Source of the DNA: UBA5336 sp038522375
GTDB taxonomy: Bacteria > Pseudomonadota > Alphaproteobacteria > Caulobacterales > Hyphomonadaceae
DNA length: 64,000 nucleotides
Assembly: GCA_038522375.1 (NCBI GenBank)
Contig: JBCBKE010000002.1
Coordinates: 1-64,000 of the forward strand
Reading direction: 5' to 3'
In this document: positions 33,341 through 42,323 of the stretch, in pieces
How the letters are laid out: each line of letters starts with the position of its first letter
Numbering within the stretch: position 1 is the stretch's first letter
Program-made: the position numbers and the translations under genes
The notes under the pieces: model-generated
What the model was told of the DNA's origin: nothing
Database searches by the model: none
Seen by the model: the letters and a program-made list of their open reading frames with translations, nothing else

Positions 33341-35011
33341 CTATTCAGCCGGTTGCAGGGCAGGACGCTGGGGTGTGGCATCGGCCACGTCTTCGCGCCG
33401 CTCGCCACCCATGGCAGTCCGTGTGAGGTTGTAGGCCATGATCAGCGCGCCGCTGAGGTAAAGGACCCCGCCAAGCATCCTGATGATGTAGCTTATATGC
33501 TTGGCCTCGACCGTCTCGATGAAAGCGTATTCGAGGAAGCCATACTCATTGTAGGCACGCCACATGAGACCTTCGAGGATCCCGGCAAACCACATGGACA
33601 CCATGTAGAAGACGATGCCGATCGTCGCGAGCCAGAAGTGCCATTCGACGAGGGCGACCGAGTGCAGCGACTTCCGCTTCCACAGCCATTGGGTCAGGCA
33701 ATAGAGCGCACCGAACGAGATGAAGCCCACCCAGCCCAGGGCACCAGAGTGCACATGACCGATGCCCCACTCGGTATAGTGGCTGAGTGCATTCACCGCA
33801 CGGACCGACATCAGGGGGCCTTCGAACGTGGACATGCCATAGAAGGCCAGCGACACGACCATCATCCGGACAACCGGATCCGTACGCAGCCGGTCCCAGG
33901 CGCCAGACAAGGTCATGACACCATTGATCATGCCGCCCCAGCTGGGCATCCAGAGCATGATGGAAAACGTCATCCCCAGGGTCTGCGCCCACTGCGGCAG
34001 GGCCGTGTAGTGCAGGTGGTGCGGACCAGCCCAGATGTAGATGAAGATCAGCGACCAGAAGTGCACGATCGACAACCGGTAGGAAAACACCGGCCGGTTC
34101 ACCCGCTTGGGAATGAAATAATACATGATGGCCAGGAAGCCTGTGGTCAGGAAGAAGCCCACGGCATTGTGGCCATACCACCACTGGGTCATCGCATCCT
34201 GGACACCCGCGAACACCTGCACCGATTTGGCACCTGTGAAGCTGACAGGGATCGACAAGTTGTTCACGATGTGAAGCATCGCAATGGTGACGATGAAGGA
34301 GAGGTAGAACCAGTTCGCCACATAGATGTGCGGCTCTTTCCGCTTCCAGATCGTACCAAGGAACACGAGCAGGTAGGCCACCCAAACGATGGTCAGCCAA
34401 AGGTCGGCGTACCATTCAGGTTCTGCGTATTCCTTCGACTGGGTGATCCCCATCAGATAGCCGGTGGCGGCGATCACGATGAAGAGCTGATAGCCCCAGA
34501 AGACAAACCAGGGCCACATGCCTCCGGCCAGCCGCGCCCGACATGTTCGCTGGACCACGTAGAAACTGGTCGCGAGGAGTACGTTGCCGCCGAACGCGAA
34601 GATGACAGCCGATGTGTGCAGCGGCCGCAAGCGGCCAAAGTTGGTCCAACCGAGCTCCGGGAAATAGAAAAGGTTTGGCCAGGTCAGCTGAAGGGCAATC
34701 ACCACACCAACGAGAAGACCGGCGATACCCCAGAACATGGCCGCCGCGACGCCGTACTTGATCAGCGTGTCCTCATACCGGGTCTGGTCGAAGGGGTTGC
34801 GGTCGACCAATGTCCCCGACCAGAGGCCCATGGCAATAAGACCAAAAATGGTCAGCCCCCCAAAGATCATCGCATGAACCCGCATCAACGGGTCCGCTGA
34901 TAACGCGGCGATCAGGACGGCCAGCACTGCGAACAGCACACCCATCCCCGCCACGCCCACGAGACTGGAATTGTCCCTTCCCATGGGGGCTTGCACTGTG
35001 GTCATGGACAC
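33341..35011 (-). CDS. ccoN: cbb3-type cytochrome c oxidase catalytic subunit CcoN
   Basis: A 556-residue haem-copper oxidase subunit I with about 12 or more membrane spans. Visible haem/copper ligands include LRPLHTSAVIFAFGGN, WYGHNAVGFFLTTGFLAIMY, and YTEWGIGHVHSGALGW, matching cbb3 CcoN. It reduces O2 at very low concentrations and pumps protons. First gene of an uninterrupted ccoNOQP-GHIS run, divergent from the FixLJ side. No TTGAT-N4-ATCAA FNR/FixK box was seen in the 131 bases upstream, so oxygen control through FixK is not demonstrated here. Confidence 0.97.
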   Translation of the reverse strand: MSMTTVQAPMGRDNSSLVGVAGMGVLFAVLAVLIAALSADPLMRVHAMIFGGLTIFGLIAMGLWSGTLVDRNPFDQTRYEDTLIKYGVAAAMFWGIAGLLVGVVIALQLTWPNLFYFPELGWTNFGRLRPLHTSAVIFAFGGNVLLATSFYVVQRTCRARLAGGMWPWFVFWGYQLFIVIAATGYLMGITQSKEYAEPEWYADLWLTIVWVAYLLVFLGTIWKRKEPHIYVANWFYLSFIVTIAMLHIVNNLSIPVSFTGAKSVQVFAGVQDAMTQWWYGHNAVGFFLTTGFLAIMYYFIPKRVNRPVFSYRLSIVHFWSLIFIYIWAGPHHLHYTALPQWAQTLGMTFSIMLWMPSWGGMINGVMTLSGAWDRLRTDPVVRMMVVSLAFYGMSTFEGPLMSVRAVNALSHYTEWGIGHVHSGALGWVGFISFGALYCLTQWLWKRKSLHSVALVEWHFWLATIGIVFYMVSMWFAGILEGLMWRAYNEYGFLEYAFIETVEAKHISYIIRMLGGVLYLSGALIMAYNLTRTAMGGERREDVADATPQRPALQPAE

Positions 35012-35142
35012 TCTCCCCGGCCATTTCTGCTACAGCACGGGAAACTACTGAGACGGCCTGGGAGGCAGAATACGGTGGACTACGTATGGGCCTGCGGCAT
35101 GTTCGCCGCTTTAACGGCGCCCAGACTTGGAGGACTGACCCC

Positions 35143-35418
35143 ATGCGCAACCTGGCTTCGATGATGCGCCGAGCCGCTGCCGGCGTGACCCCGGCGACGC
35201 GTCTCGGACTTGTCCTTGCGACAGTTGGTGCAACGAAAGCCTGGCTGACGGCCCAGGCAGCTGGCACCACGATGCTGATCGGCTGTGGCAGCAAGGACTT
35301 CGCGGTGACCCTCGGTGGGCCAGCCTGGCACCCGGCCCATTGCTGGGGCTGCTATGTCGCGGCGGCCGGTGCAGCGCTCGTCATTGGCGCAGTCGCGATG
35401 CGGGATCGCGCCCGCTAA
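35143..35418 (+). CDS. small membrane protein of unknown function beside ccoN
   Basis: A 91-residue protein. ATG 35143 is chosen because GGAGG lies eight bases upstream. It has two hydrophobic segments (about 20-45 and 68-85) with a central GCGSKDFAVTLGGPAWHPAH followed by CWGC. The Cys and His cluster between the membrane spans could bind a metal or haem, but no family is recognised. It sits between divergent ccoN and fixL, which suggests an oxygen- or oxidase-linked role. Confidence 0.65.
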   Translation: MRNLASMMRRAAAGVTPATRLGLVLATVGATKAWLTAQAAGTTMLIGCGSKDFAVTLGGPAWHPAHCWGCYVAAAGAALVIGAVAMRDRAR

Positions 35419-35473
35419 AAATCCCAACTGTCCACTTCCGTTGACAGGCTGTGTTCGCTATCGTCTTAGAAAG

Positions 35474-36634
35474 ATGACACAGTCAGATTCGCCTATCGGC
35501 CCTATCATAAGAGACGCGGGGGTTCTGTCCCTGGAAGGCCTGCTGGAATCGATTCTGGCCTCTGTGCCGGATGCCATGATCGTGATCAACGAAACGGGGA
35601 CGATTCTCGCCATGAGCGAGGCGGCGGAAACCGTTTTTGGTTATTCTCTCACCGAAACTGTGGGCCAGAATGTCCGCATGCTCATGACCGACTACGACCT
35701 GAAACGGCATGACGGGTACATGCAGCACTACATGGACACGGGCGAGAAACGCATCATCGGTATTGGCCGCGTGGTGAAGGCGCAACTCGCCAATGGTCAT
35801 GTCATTCCGGTTGACCTCAAGATCGGCGAAGCGAAGTTCGGGGAACACCGACTTTTCACCGGCTATATCCGGGATTTGAGCGACCAGCGAAAAACGGAAG
35901 TCCGCATGCAGGAAATGCAGGCAGACCTGACCCACTTTTCGCGGCTCAGCACGGTCGGCACGATGGCTTCGGCCATGGCCCACGAACTGAACCAACCGCT
36001 CACCTCGGTCACCAACTATCTGGAAGCCGCGCGGGACCTGCTGGAAGAGCCCACGCCCGAGACAATCGACATCATCAAGGAAGCCCTCAGCGAAGCCGCC
36101 ATCCACGCGGTGCGCACGGGGAAGATTGTCCGGAAGCTGCGCGACTATGTCTCACGCGGGGAAATCGAAACGCGAACGGTCCCCCTCAAGCTGCTTCTGG
36201 AAGACGCGGTATCCCTGGCACTCATGGGGGACGATGAACGTAGCCACACGATCCAGCCAAAGATTGCCAGCGGCATCACCGATGTGGACGTGGATCCGAT
36301 CCAGATCCAGCAGGTCGTCGTCAACCTCGTCCGCAACGCCCTCGAAGCCACCGCAGACACCCGAACACCGCTGATCACAGTTGACGCTGTTCCGGCAACG
36401 AACCGGCAGGTCACAGTGCGGGTCTCCGATAACGGTCACGGCTTCAACGGCACTGACCCCAGCGACGTGTTCCGGCCCTTCTCCAGTTCGAAATCAAGCG
36501 GCATGGGTTTGGGGCTGTCGATCTGTCAGACCATTATTGACGCCCATGGCGGAGAGATTGTGGCTTTTCCGAACGATCCCGAAGGCGCGGTTTTCTCCTT
36601 TACCCTCAACACCCCGATCGATCTGGAGGCTTAG
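35474..36634 (+). CDS. fixL: oxygen-sensing histidine kinase FixL
   Basis: A 386-residue soluble kinase. ATG 35474 begins MTQSDSPIGP; the longer frame is rejected. A PAS domain spans about 20-135 and holds KRHDGYMQHYMDTGEKRIIG, with His79 matching the proximal haem ligand and Arg99 in IGIGR 20 residues later, the same spacing as His200/Arg220 of Bradyrhizobium FixL. The H-box is AMAHELNQPLTSVTNYLEAA (His170), followed by N (NLVRNALEA) and G (GMGLGLSICQ) boxes. There is no membrane segment. TTGACA at 35439 may be part of its promoter. It is followed directly by fixJ. Confidence 0.94.
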   Translation: MTQSDSPIGPIIRDAGVLSLEGLLESILASVPDAMIVINETGTILAMSEAAETVFGYSLTETVGQNVRMLMTDYDLKRHDGYMQHYMDTGEKRIIGIGRVVKAQLANGHVIPVDLKIGEAKFGEHRLFTGYIRDLSDQRKTEVRMQEMQADLTHFSRLSTVGTMASAMAHELNQPLTSVTNYLEAARDLLEEPTPETIDIIKEALSEAAIHAVRTGKIVRKLRDYVSRGEIETRTVPLKLLLEDAVSLALMGDDERSHTIQPKIASGITDVDVDPIQIQQVVVNLVRNALEATADTRTPLITVDAVPATNRQVTVRVSDNGHGFNGTDPSDVFRPFSSSKSSGMGLGLSICQTIIDAHGGEIVAFPNDPEGAVFSFTLNTPIDLEA

Positions 36635-37243
36635 TTGACTGACCGGCGCTTGATCCATTTCGTCGATGATGACGCGTCCTTGCGCCATTCCGCCAGCTTC
36701 ATGCTGCGCCATGCTGGCTTCGACGTCATGACCTATGAGAGTGGACAGCCCTTTCTCGATGCTGTCGACAGTGCCGAACAGGGATGCGTCCTGCTCGATG
36801 TCCGCATGCCGGACGTGGACGGGCTGGAAGTTCAGGCTGAACTGAACGCGCGCAATATCGGTCTGCCTGTGATCATTCTGACGGGCCATGGCGACGTTTC
36901 CGTCGCCGTCCAGGCCATGAAGGCGGGCGCTGTCGACTTCATTGAAAAGCCCTACGAGAAACAAACCCTGATCCGGACAATCGATCGCGCTTTCGAGCTT
37001 CTCGAACAGACGACCTCCAGTGACGTGGTCGAAAGCGAAGCAAAGAGGCGCATCAGCCAACTGACGGACCGCGAACGTGACGTGCTTGCCGGTCTCGCCG
37101 AAGGGCTCACAAACAAGATGATCGCTGCCGATTTGTCGATCTCCCCGCGGACGGTCGAGATCCACCGCGCCAATCTGATGCAGAAGCTGGCCGCAGAGAG
37201 CCTGTCTGAAACACTCAGGATCGCCTTCGCCGCAGGGCTCTGA
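36635..37243 (+). CDS. fixJ: response regulator FixJ
   Basis: A 202-residue regulator starting at TTG 36635, immediately after the fixL TAG. The receiver domain (1-120) has VDDD near residue 10, the phospho-acceptor Asp55 in CVLLDVRMPD, and Lys in IEKPYEKQTLIRTIDRA. The C-terminal LuxR-type helix-turn-helix is LTDRERDVLAGLAEGLTNKM then IAADLSISPRTVEIHRANLM. Phosphorylated FixJ would activate fixK-type targets; no fixK gene is in the window, so the target could be elsewhere. Confidence 0.94.
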   Translation: MTDRRLIHFVDDDASLRHSASFMLRHAGFDVMTYESGQPFLDAVDSAEQGCVLLDVRMPDVDGLEVQAELNARNIGLPVIILTGHGDVSVAVQAMKAGAVDFIEKPYEKQTLIRTIDRAFELLEQTTSSDVVESEAKRRISQLTDRERDVLAGLAEGLTNKMIAADLSISPRTVEIHRANLMQKLAAESLSETLRIAFAAGL

Positions 37244-37344
37244 GGCCAACGGCAGCGCCTTGAGGGTCGGCGCCGCCCGCCAACGGGTCAGGCCGCCCCC
37301 TCGGAGGCGTTTGGCTTCGCCTGACTGCCGAATGCGAGAGCGAT

Positions 37345-37974
37345 CTAGAACATTCCGCGACGGACAAGTGTTGTGGCGCCTTTCGGGTAGTCCACGTCCA
37401 AGGTGCCGTCCGGAGAGTCCTCAGGATCCTCGGCGGGCTCGAACCCGCGGGTGATCGTCAAGACCGGTGCAAGCGGTTCATGGCGGCGACCATTGGGATC
37501 GAATACCGTGTAGCGCGCACAGAAAAGAGCCGTTTCGGCTTGCGGCGCAAGCGTTTCGCCGGGCCCCGCTTCCACGGCTATCCGGTCGAGATTGAACTCC
37601 AACTCCTTCGGCAAGACCGTCCCCGGCTCAATGATGACTGTGTCGAAGAGACCGCCCTGGAAGTAGCGCTGCATCCTGTTCTCGTCATCGACCACGCAGC
37701 GCTCGATATCGCTGCTCTTGAGCAGCTCGATCTCGGTAACCACGAGCGCCCGGGTCCCCCGGTTCGACATGACCATGTTGAAGGTCGGCCAGTACTGGTA
37801 GGTCGCACTGCGGTTTCCCTCAGCATCTCGGCCTCCACTCGTCTGCATGCGAACGGCCACATCGGCAGTGGCCACCGTCAGCGTATAGCGGGCATCGAAA
37901 AAGGTGAGGTACGTCGTCAGGCTCGAAAGGGCCATGGCAGCCAAAGACAAGACCGCGCTGGATAGTCCACGCAT
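37345..37974 (-). CDS. hypothetical protein with N-terminal membrane anchor
   Basis: A 209-residue protein with an N-terminal hydrophobic segment (LSSAVLSLAAMALSSLTTYL) and a mostly beta-rich outer domain with SNRGTRALVVTEIELL in the middle and two Cys (IERCVV, LFCARY). No family is recognised. It follows the 37986-38894 gene on the same strand after 11 bases and is likely cotranscribed. Confidence 0.65.
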   Translation of the reverse strand: MRGLSSAVLSLAAMALSSLTTYLTFFDARYTLTVATADVAVRMQTSGGRDAEGNRSATYQYWPTFNMVMSNRGTRALVVTEIELLKSSDIERCVVDDENRMQRYFQGGLFDTVIIEPGTVLPKELEFNLDRIAVEAGPGETLAPQAETALFCARYTVFDPNGRRHEPLAPVLTITRGFEPAEDPEDSPDGTLDVDYPKGATTLVRRGMF

Positions 37975-37985
37975 TCTACGCTCCC

Positions 37986-38894
37986 CTAAGCCGGCGCCGA
38001 AGCGCCAGGACCGGTCCCGTGCTGGTCCAGCCGTTCCTTGACGATAGCCCCGAGACGGGCGGCGAGGTCAAGGCCGCCTGGGATGTGAGTCACCAGCCCC
38101 TTTCCCATTGGAAAGGTCAGGATATGCCCCTCGCGGTGATCGTCCGGCAGGGCCAGGCCGCGCTGGGCAAAGGCAATCTGCACCCCGCACCATTCGGTCA
38201 CGGGATCATAATCGTCACGCGACGACCTGTGGTTCGGCGGGTCGATAATCAGGGTTTTCGCCAGGTGTCCGTTCGCGATTAGCTGATCGATTTCCCAGAG
38301 CGTCCCGGCCCGCGGCGAAGGAAGAAGCAAGATCAGGGCGGCCGCGTCCATGAGGGCTTCAATCGACGTTTGCCACTGCCCCTCTGGCACAGCGATGCGG
38401 CCTGCGCCTTCGTGCTCCAGCGGCTCGCCGAGCGCAATCATGGGCGCGTACCGACCGACCGATGACTGGATATCGCCCTCGAACTCCAACCGGTCCGCAC
38501 CAATCACGAGCCCGGATTGGCCCATGCGGACGGCGGAAACCCTTTGATCGGCGAGGGCATCGGTCGAGGCAAACGGCCTCAAGTAAAGGATGAATGCACC
38601 TGTTTGCGTGCCGGTACGGATGGCGTCATAGACCCGCTCTGCTTCGAGATCGCGCGCCCGCTGGGCAACCCTGCGGCTCGCCGTATGGAAGACCTGGCCA
38701 AGGTAGAGAGAGATCGTAACCGCCATCACGAACCAGACCAGCGTCACCGGACCGGGCAGACGCGGAAGCGATGCGCCATAGGCCGCCAGGACGCAGCCAA
38801 CCACCACCACAAGCACGCACAGGCCGCGCATGACCCAGACCGTCCAGCCGGCCATGCCCGGCGACGTGATCGACCTGATCCAGCTTTCAAGCAT
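37986..38894 (-). CDS. membrane protein with a cytosolic TIR/SLOG-like domain
   Basis: A 302-residue protein. ATG 38894 is chosen because GGGAG lies nine bases upstream; a GTG 75 bases earlier is the alternative. It has two membrane spans near the N-terminus (VMRGLCVLVVVVGCVLAAYG and LVWFVMAVTISLYLG). The soluble part carries a recurring pattern: FILYLRPFASTDALADQR, then YAPMIALGEPLEHEGAGRIA, EGQWQTSIEALMDAAALILL, and GTLWEIDQLI. This order resembles bacterial membrane proteins with a Rossmann-like domain; the W-E-I glutamate position recalls the TIR NADase Glu. That relation is inference. It is paired with the 37345 gene. Confidence 0.6.
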   Translation of the reverse strand: MLESWIRSITSPGMAGWTVWVMRGLCVLVVVVGCVLAAYGASLPRLPGPVTLVWFVMAVTISLYLGQVFHTASRRVAQRARDLEAERVYDAIRTGTQTGAFILYLRPFASTDALADQRVSAVRMGQSGLVIGADRLEFEGDIQSSVGRYAPMIALGEPLEHEGAGRIAVPEGQWQTSIEALMDAAALILLLPSPRAGTLWEIDQLIANGHLAKTLIIDPPNHRSSRDDYDPVTEWCGVQIAFAQRGLALPDDHREGHILTFPMGKGLVTHIPGGLDLAARLGAIVKERLDQHGTGPGASAPA

Positions 38895-39082
38895 CCTGCA
38901 ACGCTCCCACAGGGTGTTCTGTAGCAGGTTCACCGGGCGCCTCTCGGTCCCGAAATCACCGATTACCACGTTTTAATGTCGGGCCTCTCCGGCCGACGAC
39001 GTGCAATCTCGGTGCCCCCCGGTGCCGAGCGACCCGGGTTGGGCGACTTGACTTTGCCTGAGGGCTCGCCCACCCGCGCTCC

Positions 39083-39721
39083 ATGATTATCGCAATCGAT
39101 GGCACGCTGGCTTCGGGCAAAGGGACCATCGCCCGGCGGGTAGCCGCCTGGTATGGACTGCCGCATATGGACACCGGCCGGCTCTACAGGGCGACGGCCG
39201 TTTCGGCCCTGCGACAAGGCGTCGATTTCGGTGACGCCGCGGCCATGGCTGCTGTTGCCCGCTCTCTCGGCCTCAACGATTTCGACGAGGCAGAGCTCCG
39301 CACCCGGGAAGCCGGCCAGGCCGCCAGCAAGGCCGCGGCCATCCAACCGGTACGCGATGCGCTGCTCGAACTCCAGCAAGCGTTTGCGGCCCAACCGGGT
39401 GGTGCGGTGTTGGACGGCCGGGATATTGGCACGGTGATCTGTCCCGATGCCGATGTGAAACTCTGGATAGATGCCGACGTGGCGGTACGGGCAGCGCGGC
39501 GGCTCAAGGAATTCGAAGCCTCTGGAGAGAGCCTCACCCTCGACACGATGATCGCCAGTCTCGAGGAACGCGATGCGCGCGATCGCAACCGACCGAACGC
39601 GCCAATGGCAAAAGCCGCCGATGCCGACTTGATCGATACGTCCCGTCTGTCTATAGACGCGGCAGTTGAGCGAGCTTGTGCGATCATCGATGCAGCGCGT
39701 GCTCGGAAAGAGACACCGTAG
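39083..39721 (+). CDS. cmk: cytidylate kinase
   Basis: A 212-residue NMP kinase that phosphorylates CMP/dCMP. The P-loop IIAIDGTLASGKGTIARRVA is at the N-terminus, followed by LPHMDTGRLYRATAVSALR with the CMP-binding Asp-Thr-Gly. The DGRDIGTVICPDADVKLWID block is diagnostic. It lies upstream of rpsA as in many bacteria, with a 142-base gap between. Confidence 0.95.
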   Translation: MIIAIDGTLASGKGTIARRVAAWYGLPHMDTGRLYRATAVSALRQGVDFGDAAAMAAVARSLGLNDFDEAELRTREAGQAASKAAAIQPVRDALLELQQAFAAQPGGAVLDGRDIGTVICPDADVKLWIDADVAVRAARRLKEFEASGESLTLDTMIASLEERDARDRNRPNAPMAKAADADLIDTSRLSIDAAVERACAIIDAARARKETP

Positions 39722-39863
39722 TCCCTAGCAGCGTGCCGGTTGGCGCCCTGACTAAATCCAACGGACTGCATCGACGAGACCTACTTTTGAAACCCGCCAG
39801 TGACGCTGGACGGGCGCTTGCTGTGATGGGCGCCCGCCAGGTATTCTGGCTATCGGAGCCCCC

Positions 39864-41801
39864 ATGCAAACCAGCGAAACCCTCAATCCCTCTACCGACG
39901 ATTTCGCGGCAATGTTCGAAGATAGCGCCGCCGCGAATGCCATGACCGAAGGCAAGGTGGTCCCCGCCACCGTCGTCGGGATCGAAAACGATTTCGTCAT
40001 TCTCGATGTCGGCCTGAAAACCGAAGGCCGTATCCCGGTCAAGGAGTTCGGCCAGGACACGGACATGCCCGAGACTGGCCAGCTGGTCGAAGTTTATCTG
40101 GAGCGGATCGAAAACGCCCTCGGTGACGCCATCCTGTCGCGGGAGAAGGCCCGCCGTGAAGAAAGCTGGGTCAAGCTTGAGGATGCGTTCAATGCGTCCG
40201 AGCCTGTGAAAGGTGCGATTGTCGGGCGGGTCAAGGGCGGGTTTACCGTCGATCTGGGTGGCGTGAACGCCTTCCTTCCCGGTTCGCAGGTCGACATTCG
40301 GCCGGTGCGTGATGTCGGCCCACTAATGGGCGAGGTGCAGCCCTTTGCGATCCTCAAGATGGATCGCCCGCGCGGCAATGTGGTGGTGTCCCGCCGCGCA
40401 ATCCTCGAAGAAAGCCGCGCCGAACAGCGGGCCGAAATCGTTGGCAACATGCAGGAAGGCGATACCCGCGAGGGCGTGGTCAAGAACATCACCGACTATG
40501 GTGCATTCGTCGACCTGGGCGGAATCGACGGCCTTCTCCATGTCACCGATATGAGCTGGAAGCGGATCAATCATCCCAGCCAGGTCGTCAGCGTTGGCGA
40601 CACGGTGAAAGTCCAGATCGTCAAGATCAATCCCGACACCCAGCGGATTTCGCTCGGTATGAAGCAACTCGACAGCGACCCATGGGACGGCGTCGATGCA
40701 AAATATCCGATCGGCATGCGCATGGCCGGGCAGATCACGAACATCACTGACTACGGTGCCTTCGTCGAACTGGAAGATGGCGTCGAAGGCCTGATCCACG
40801 TCTCGGAGATGAGCTGGACCAAGAAGAACCTCCATCCTGGCAAGATCGTCTCGACCTCCCAGGAAGTGGAAGTCGAAGTCCTCGATGTGGACGCGGAAAA
40901 GCGCCGTATTTCGCTCGGTCTCAAACAGACCCAGGACAATCCCTGGTCAGCCTTCATGGCCGAGTTCCCGGTTGGCACCGAAGTCGAAGGCGAAGTACGC
41001 GGGATCACCGAATTCGGCATGTTCGTCGGCCTTGGCCCAGAGCTGGATGGCATGGTCCACATCAACGACATCGCCTGGGACCGCTCCGGTGAAGAAGCCA
41101 TTCAGGCCTACAACAAGGGCGACATGGTGCGGGCCCAGGTCCTCGACGTGGATATTGACAAGGAACGGATCTCCCTGGGTATCAAGCAGCTTGGCGGCGA
41201 TCCCCTGAGCGGGGGCGAAGTACGCCGCGGTACCATCGTCACGTGTGTCGTCACCGAGGTGGCGTCCGGCGGGATCGAGGTGGAGTTCGGCGATCCGCCG
41301 ATGAAGTCGTTCATTCGGCGCTCAGACCTTTCCCGCGACCGGTCCGAACAGCGTCCCGAACGCTTTGCGGTCGGCGACAAGGTCGATGCCAAAATCTCCC
41401 AGATGGACAAGGCGTCTCGCCGGGTCTCCCTGTCTATCAAGGCGCTCGAGATTGCCGAAGAGCAGGAGGCCGTCGCACAATACGGGTCCGCTGACAGTGG
41501 GGCTTCGCTCGGCGATATCCTCGGCGCGGCCCTTGCCAGCTCCGGCGGCGAGGATACAGACGGTGCCGGCGCGGGTCCCGCAGACAACGCCTCAGGCACC
41601 TTGGATGACGATCTCAAGCGGCTGACCGGTGTCGGACCAGCCCTTGAGAAAAAGTTCATTGCCGCCGGTATCACCTCACTCAAGCAAATCGCAGACATGA
41701 GCGATGAAGAGGTGGCTAAACTCGAAGAGGAACTGAGTATTTCCGGCAAGTTCGAGAAAGGCGACTGGATCAATCAGGCGAACGATTTGCTCGATGGCTG
41801 A
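39864..41801 (+). CDS. rpsA: 30S ribosomal protein S1 with an added C-terminal helix-hairpin-helix domain
   Basis: A 645-residue S1. It starts with the usual ETLNPSTDDFAAMFEDS and contains about six S1/OB motifs (e.g. GVVKNITDYGAFVDLGGIDG, ITEFGMFVGLGPELDGMVHI). E. coli S1 has 557 residues. After an acidic linker from about residue 550 there is an additional domain: DDDLKRLTGVGPALEKKFIA, then AGITSLKQIADMSDEEVAKL, ending WINQANDLLDG. This helix-hairpin-helix type tail is better known at the end of ribosomal protein L21 in alphaproteobacteria. S1 captures mRNA for translation initiation. The tail's role is not known. Confidence 0.96.
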   Translation: MQTSETLNPSTDDFAAMFEDSAAANAMTEGKVVPATVVGIENDFVILDVGLKTEGRIPVKEFGQDTDMPETGQLVEVYLERIENALGDAILSREKARREESWVKLEDAFNASEPVKGAIVGRVKGGFTVDLGGVNAFLPGSQVDIRPVRDVGPLMGEVQPFAILKMDRPRGNVVVSRRAILEESRAEQRAEIVGNMQEGDTREGVVKNITDYGAFVDLGGIDGLLHVTDMSWKRINHPSQVVSVGDTVKVQIVKINPDTQRISLGMKQLDSDPWDGVDAKYPIGMRMAGQITNITDYGAFVELEDGVEGLIHVSEMSWTKKNLHPGKIVSTSQEVEVEVLDVDAEKRRISLGLKQTQDNPWSAFMAEFPVGTEVEGEVRGITEFGMFVGLGPELDGMVHINDIAWDRSGEEAIQAYNKGDMVRAQVLDVDIDKERISLGIKQLGGDPLSGGEVRRGTIVTCVVTEVASGGIEVEFGDPPMKSFIRRSDLSRDRSEQRPERFAVGDKVDAKISQMDKASRRVSLSIKALEIAEEQEAVAQYGSADSGASLGDILGAALASSGGEDTDGAGAGPADNASGTLDDDLKRLTGVGPALEKKFIAAGITSLKQIADMSDEEVAKLEEELSISGKFEKGDWINQANDLLDG

Positions 41802-41850
41802 TTGTGTTGGCGCCTTTCTGGTGCCAGCAACCTAAAAAACGCGTAAGCCT

Positions 41851-41880
41851 TTGCGGCGGGGACTATCGTTCCCGCCGCAA
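41851..41880 (+). terminator. stem-loop between rpsA and ihfB
   Basis: TTGCGGCGGG (41851-41860) pairs with CCCGCCGCAA (41871-41880) over a 10-base loop. The 10-bp GC-rich stem is followed by ATTCGTG and lacks a clear T-run, so it may be a partial terminator or a 3' stabiliser. A smaller stem (TGGCGCC with GGTGCCA, about 41807-41826) precedes it. Confidence 0.6.
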
Positions 41881-41900
41881 ATTCGTGTAATAACAACGGT

Positions 41901-42200
41901 ATGTTACGCTCTGAACTCGTCGCCAAGCTTGCGCTGAAATACGATCATCTCCCCCCCGATGACCTCGAACGGGTGGTGGCCGTCATCCTCGACGAGATTT
42001 CGGATGCCCTTGCCCGGGGCGAGCGGGTCGAACTCCGGGGATTTGGAGCATTTTCGGTGCGACAGCGCCAGTCACGAACAGGCCGCAACCCGCGCACGGG
42101 TGAAGCGGTCAGCGTACCCGAGAAATCCGTTCCGTTCTTCAAGGCCGGCAAGGACCTTCGGGCCCGCGTGAACAATGGCGAGGACCCGGAAGCGCGGTAA
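41901..42200 (+). CDS. ihfB: integration host factor subunit beta
   Basis: A 99-residue DNA-bending protein of the HU/IHF family. MLRSELVAKLALKYDHLPPD at the start and the DNA-binding arm RGFGAFSVRQRQSRTGRNPR TG-type segment, with EAVSVPEKSVPFFKAGKDLR, match IHF-beta; the R-N-P-R-T-G arm is intact. It lies after rpsA as in many proteobacteria. A dispersed repeat begins just past its stop. Confidence 0.95.
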   Translation: MLRSELVAKLALKYDHLPPDDLERVVAVILDEISDALARGERVELRGFGAFSVRQRQSRTGRNPRTGEAVSVPEKSVPFFKAGKDLRARVNNGEDPEAR

Positions 42201-42323
42201 CCCGCGCTTGGGCCTGGAGCGGGTTTGACGCAAACGGGATCGTTTGCGAACAGGTACGGTCCCAAACAAAGGGGCCCAAAGCGACGCCAGCGCGTGAAAC
42301 GAAAGATCAGCGCGTCAGCGCCA
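42201..42323 (+). repeat. dispersed post-stop repeat, copy A
   Basis: It starts after the ihfB TAA. Blocks shared with copy B: GCAAACGG, CGTTTGCGAAC, GGTAC and GCGTGAAACGAAAGA, in the same order. About 100 bases lie in this intergenic stretch with no gene. It includes CAAACGGGATCGTTTG, an imperfect small inverted repeat. Confidence 0.65.

Noticed and set aside
32789..34900. A 703-codon open frame on the plus strand, opposite ccoN and ccoO.
   Set aside because: It lies fully antisense to ccoN/ccoO with intact conserved motifs on the minus strand. Its translation is His/Pro/Arg/Glu-rich as expected from a codon-position mirror in high-GC DNA.
35012..35142. A FixK/FNR box expected before ccoN.
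   Set aside because: No TTGAT-N4-ATCAA or close variant was found by eye in this interval.
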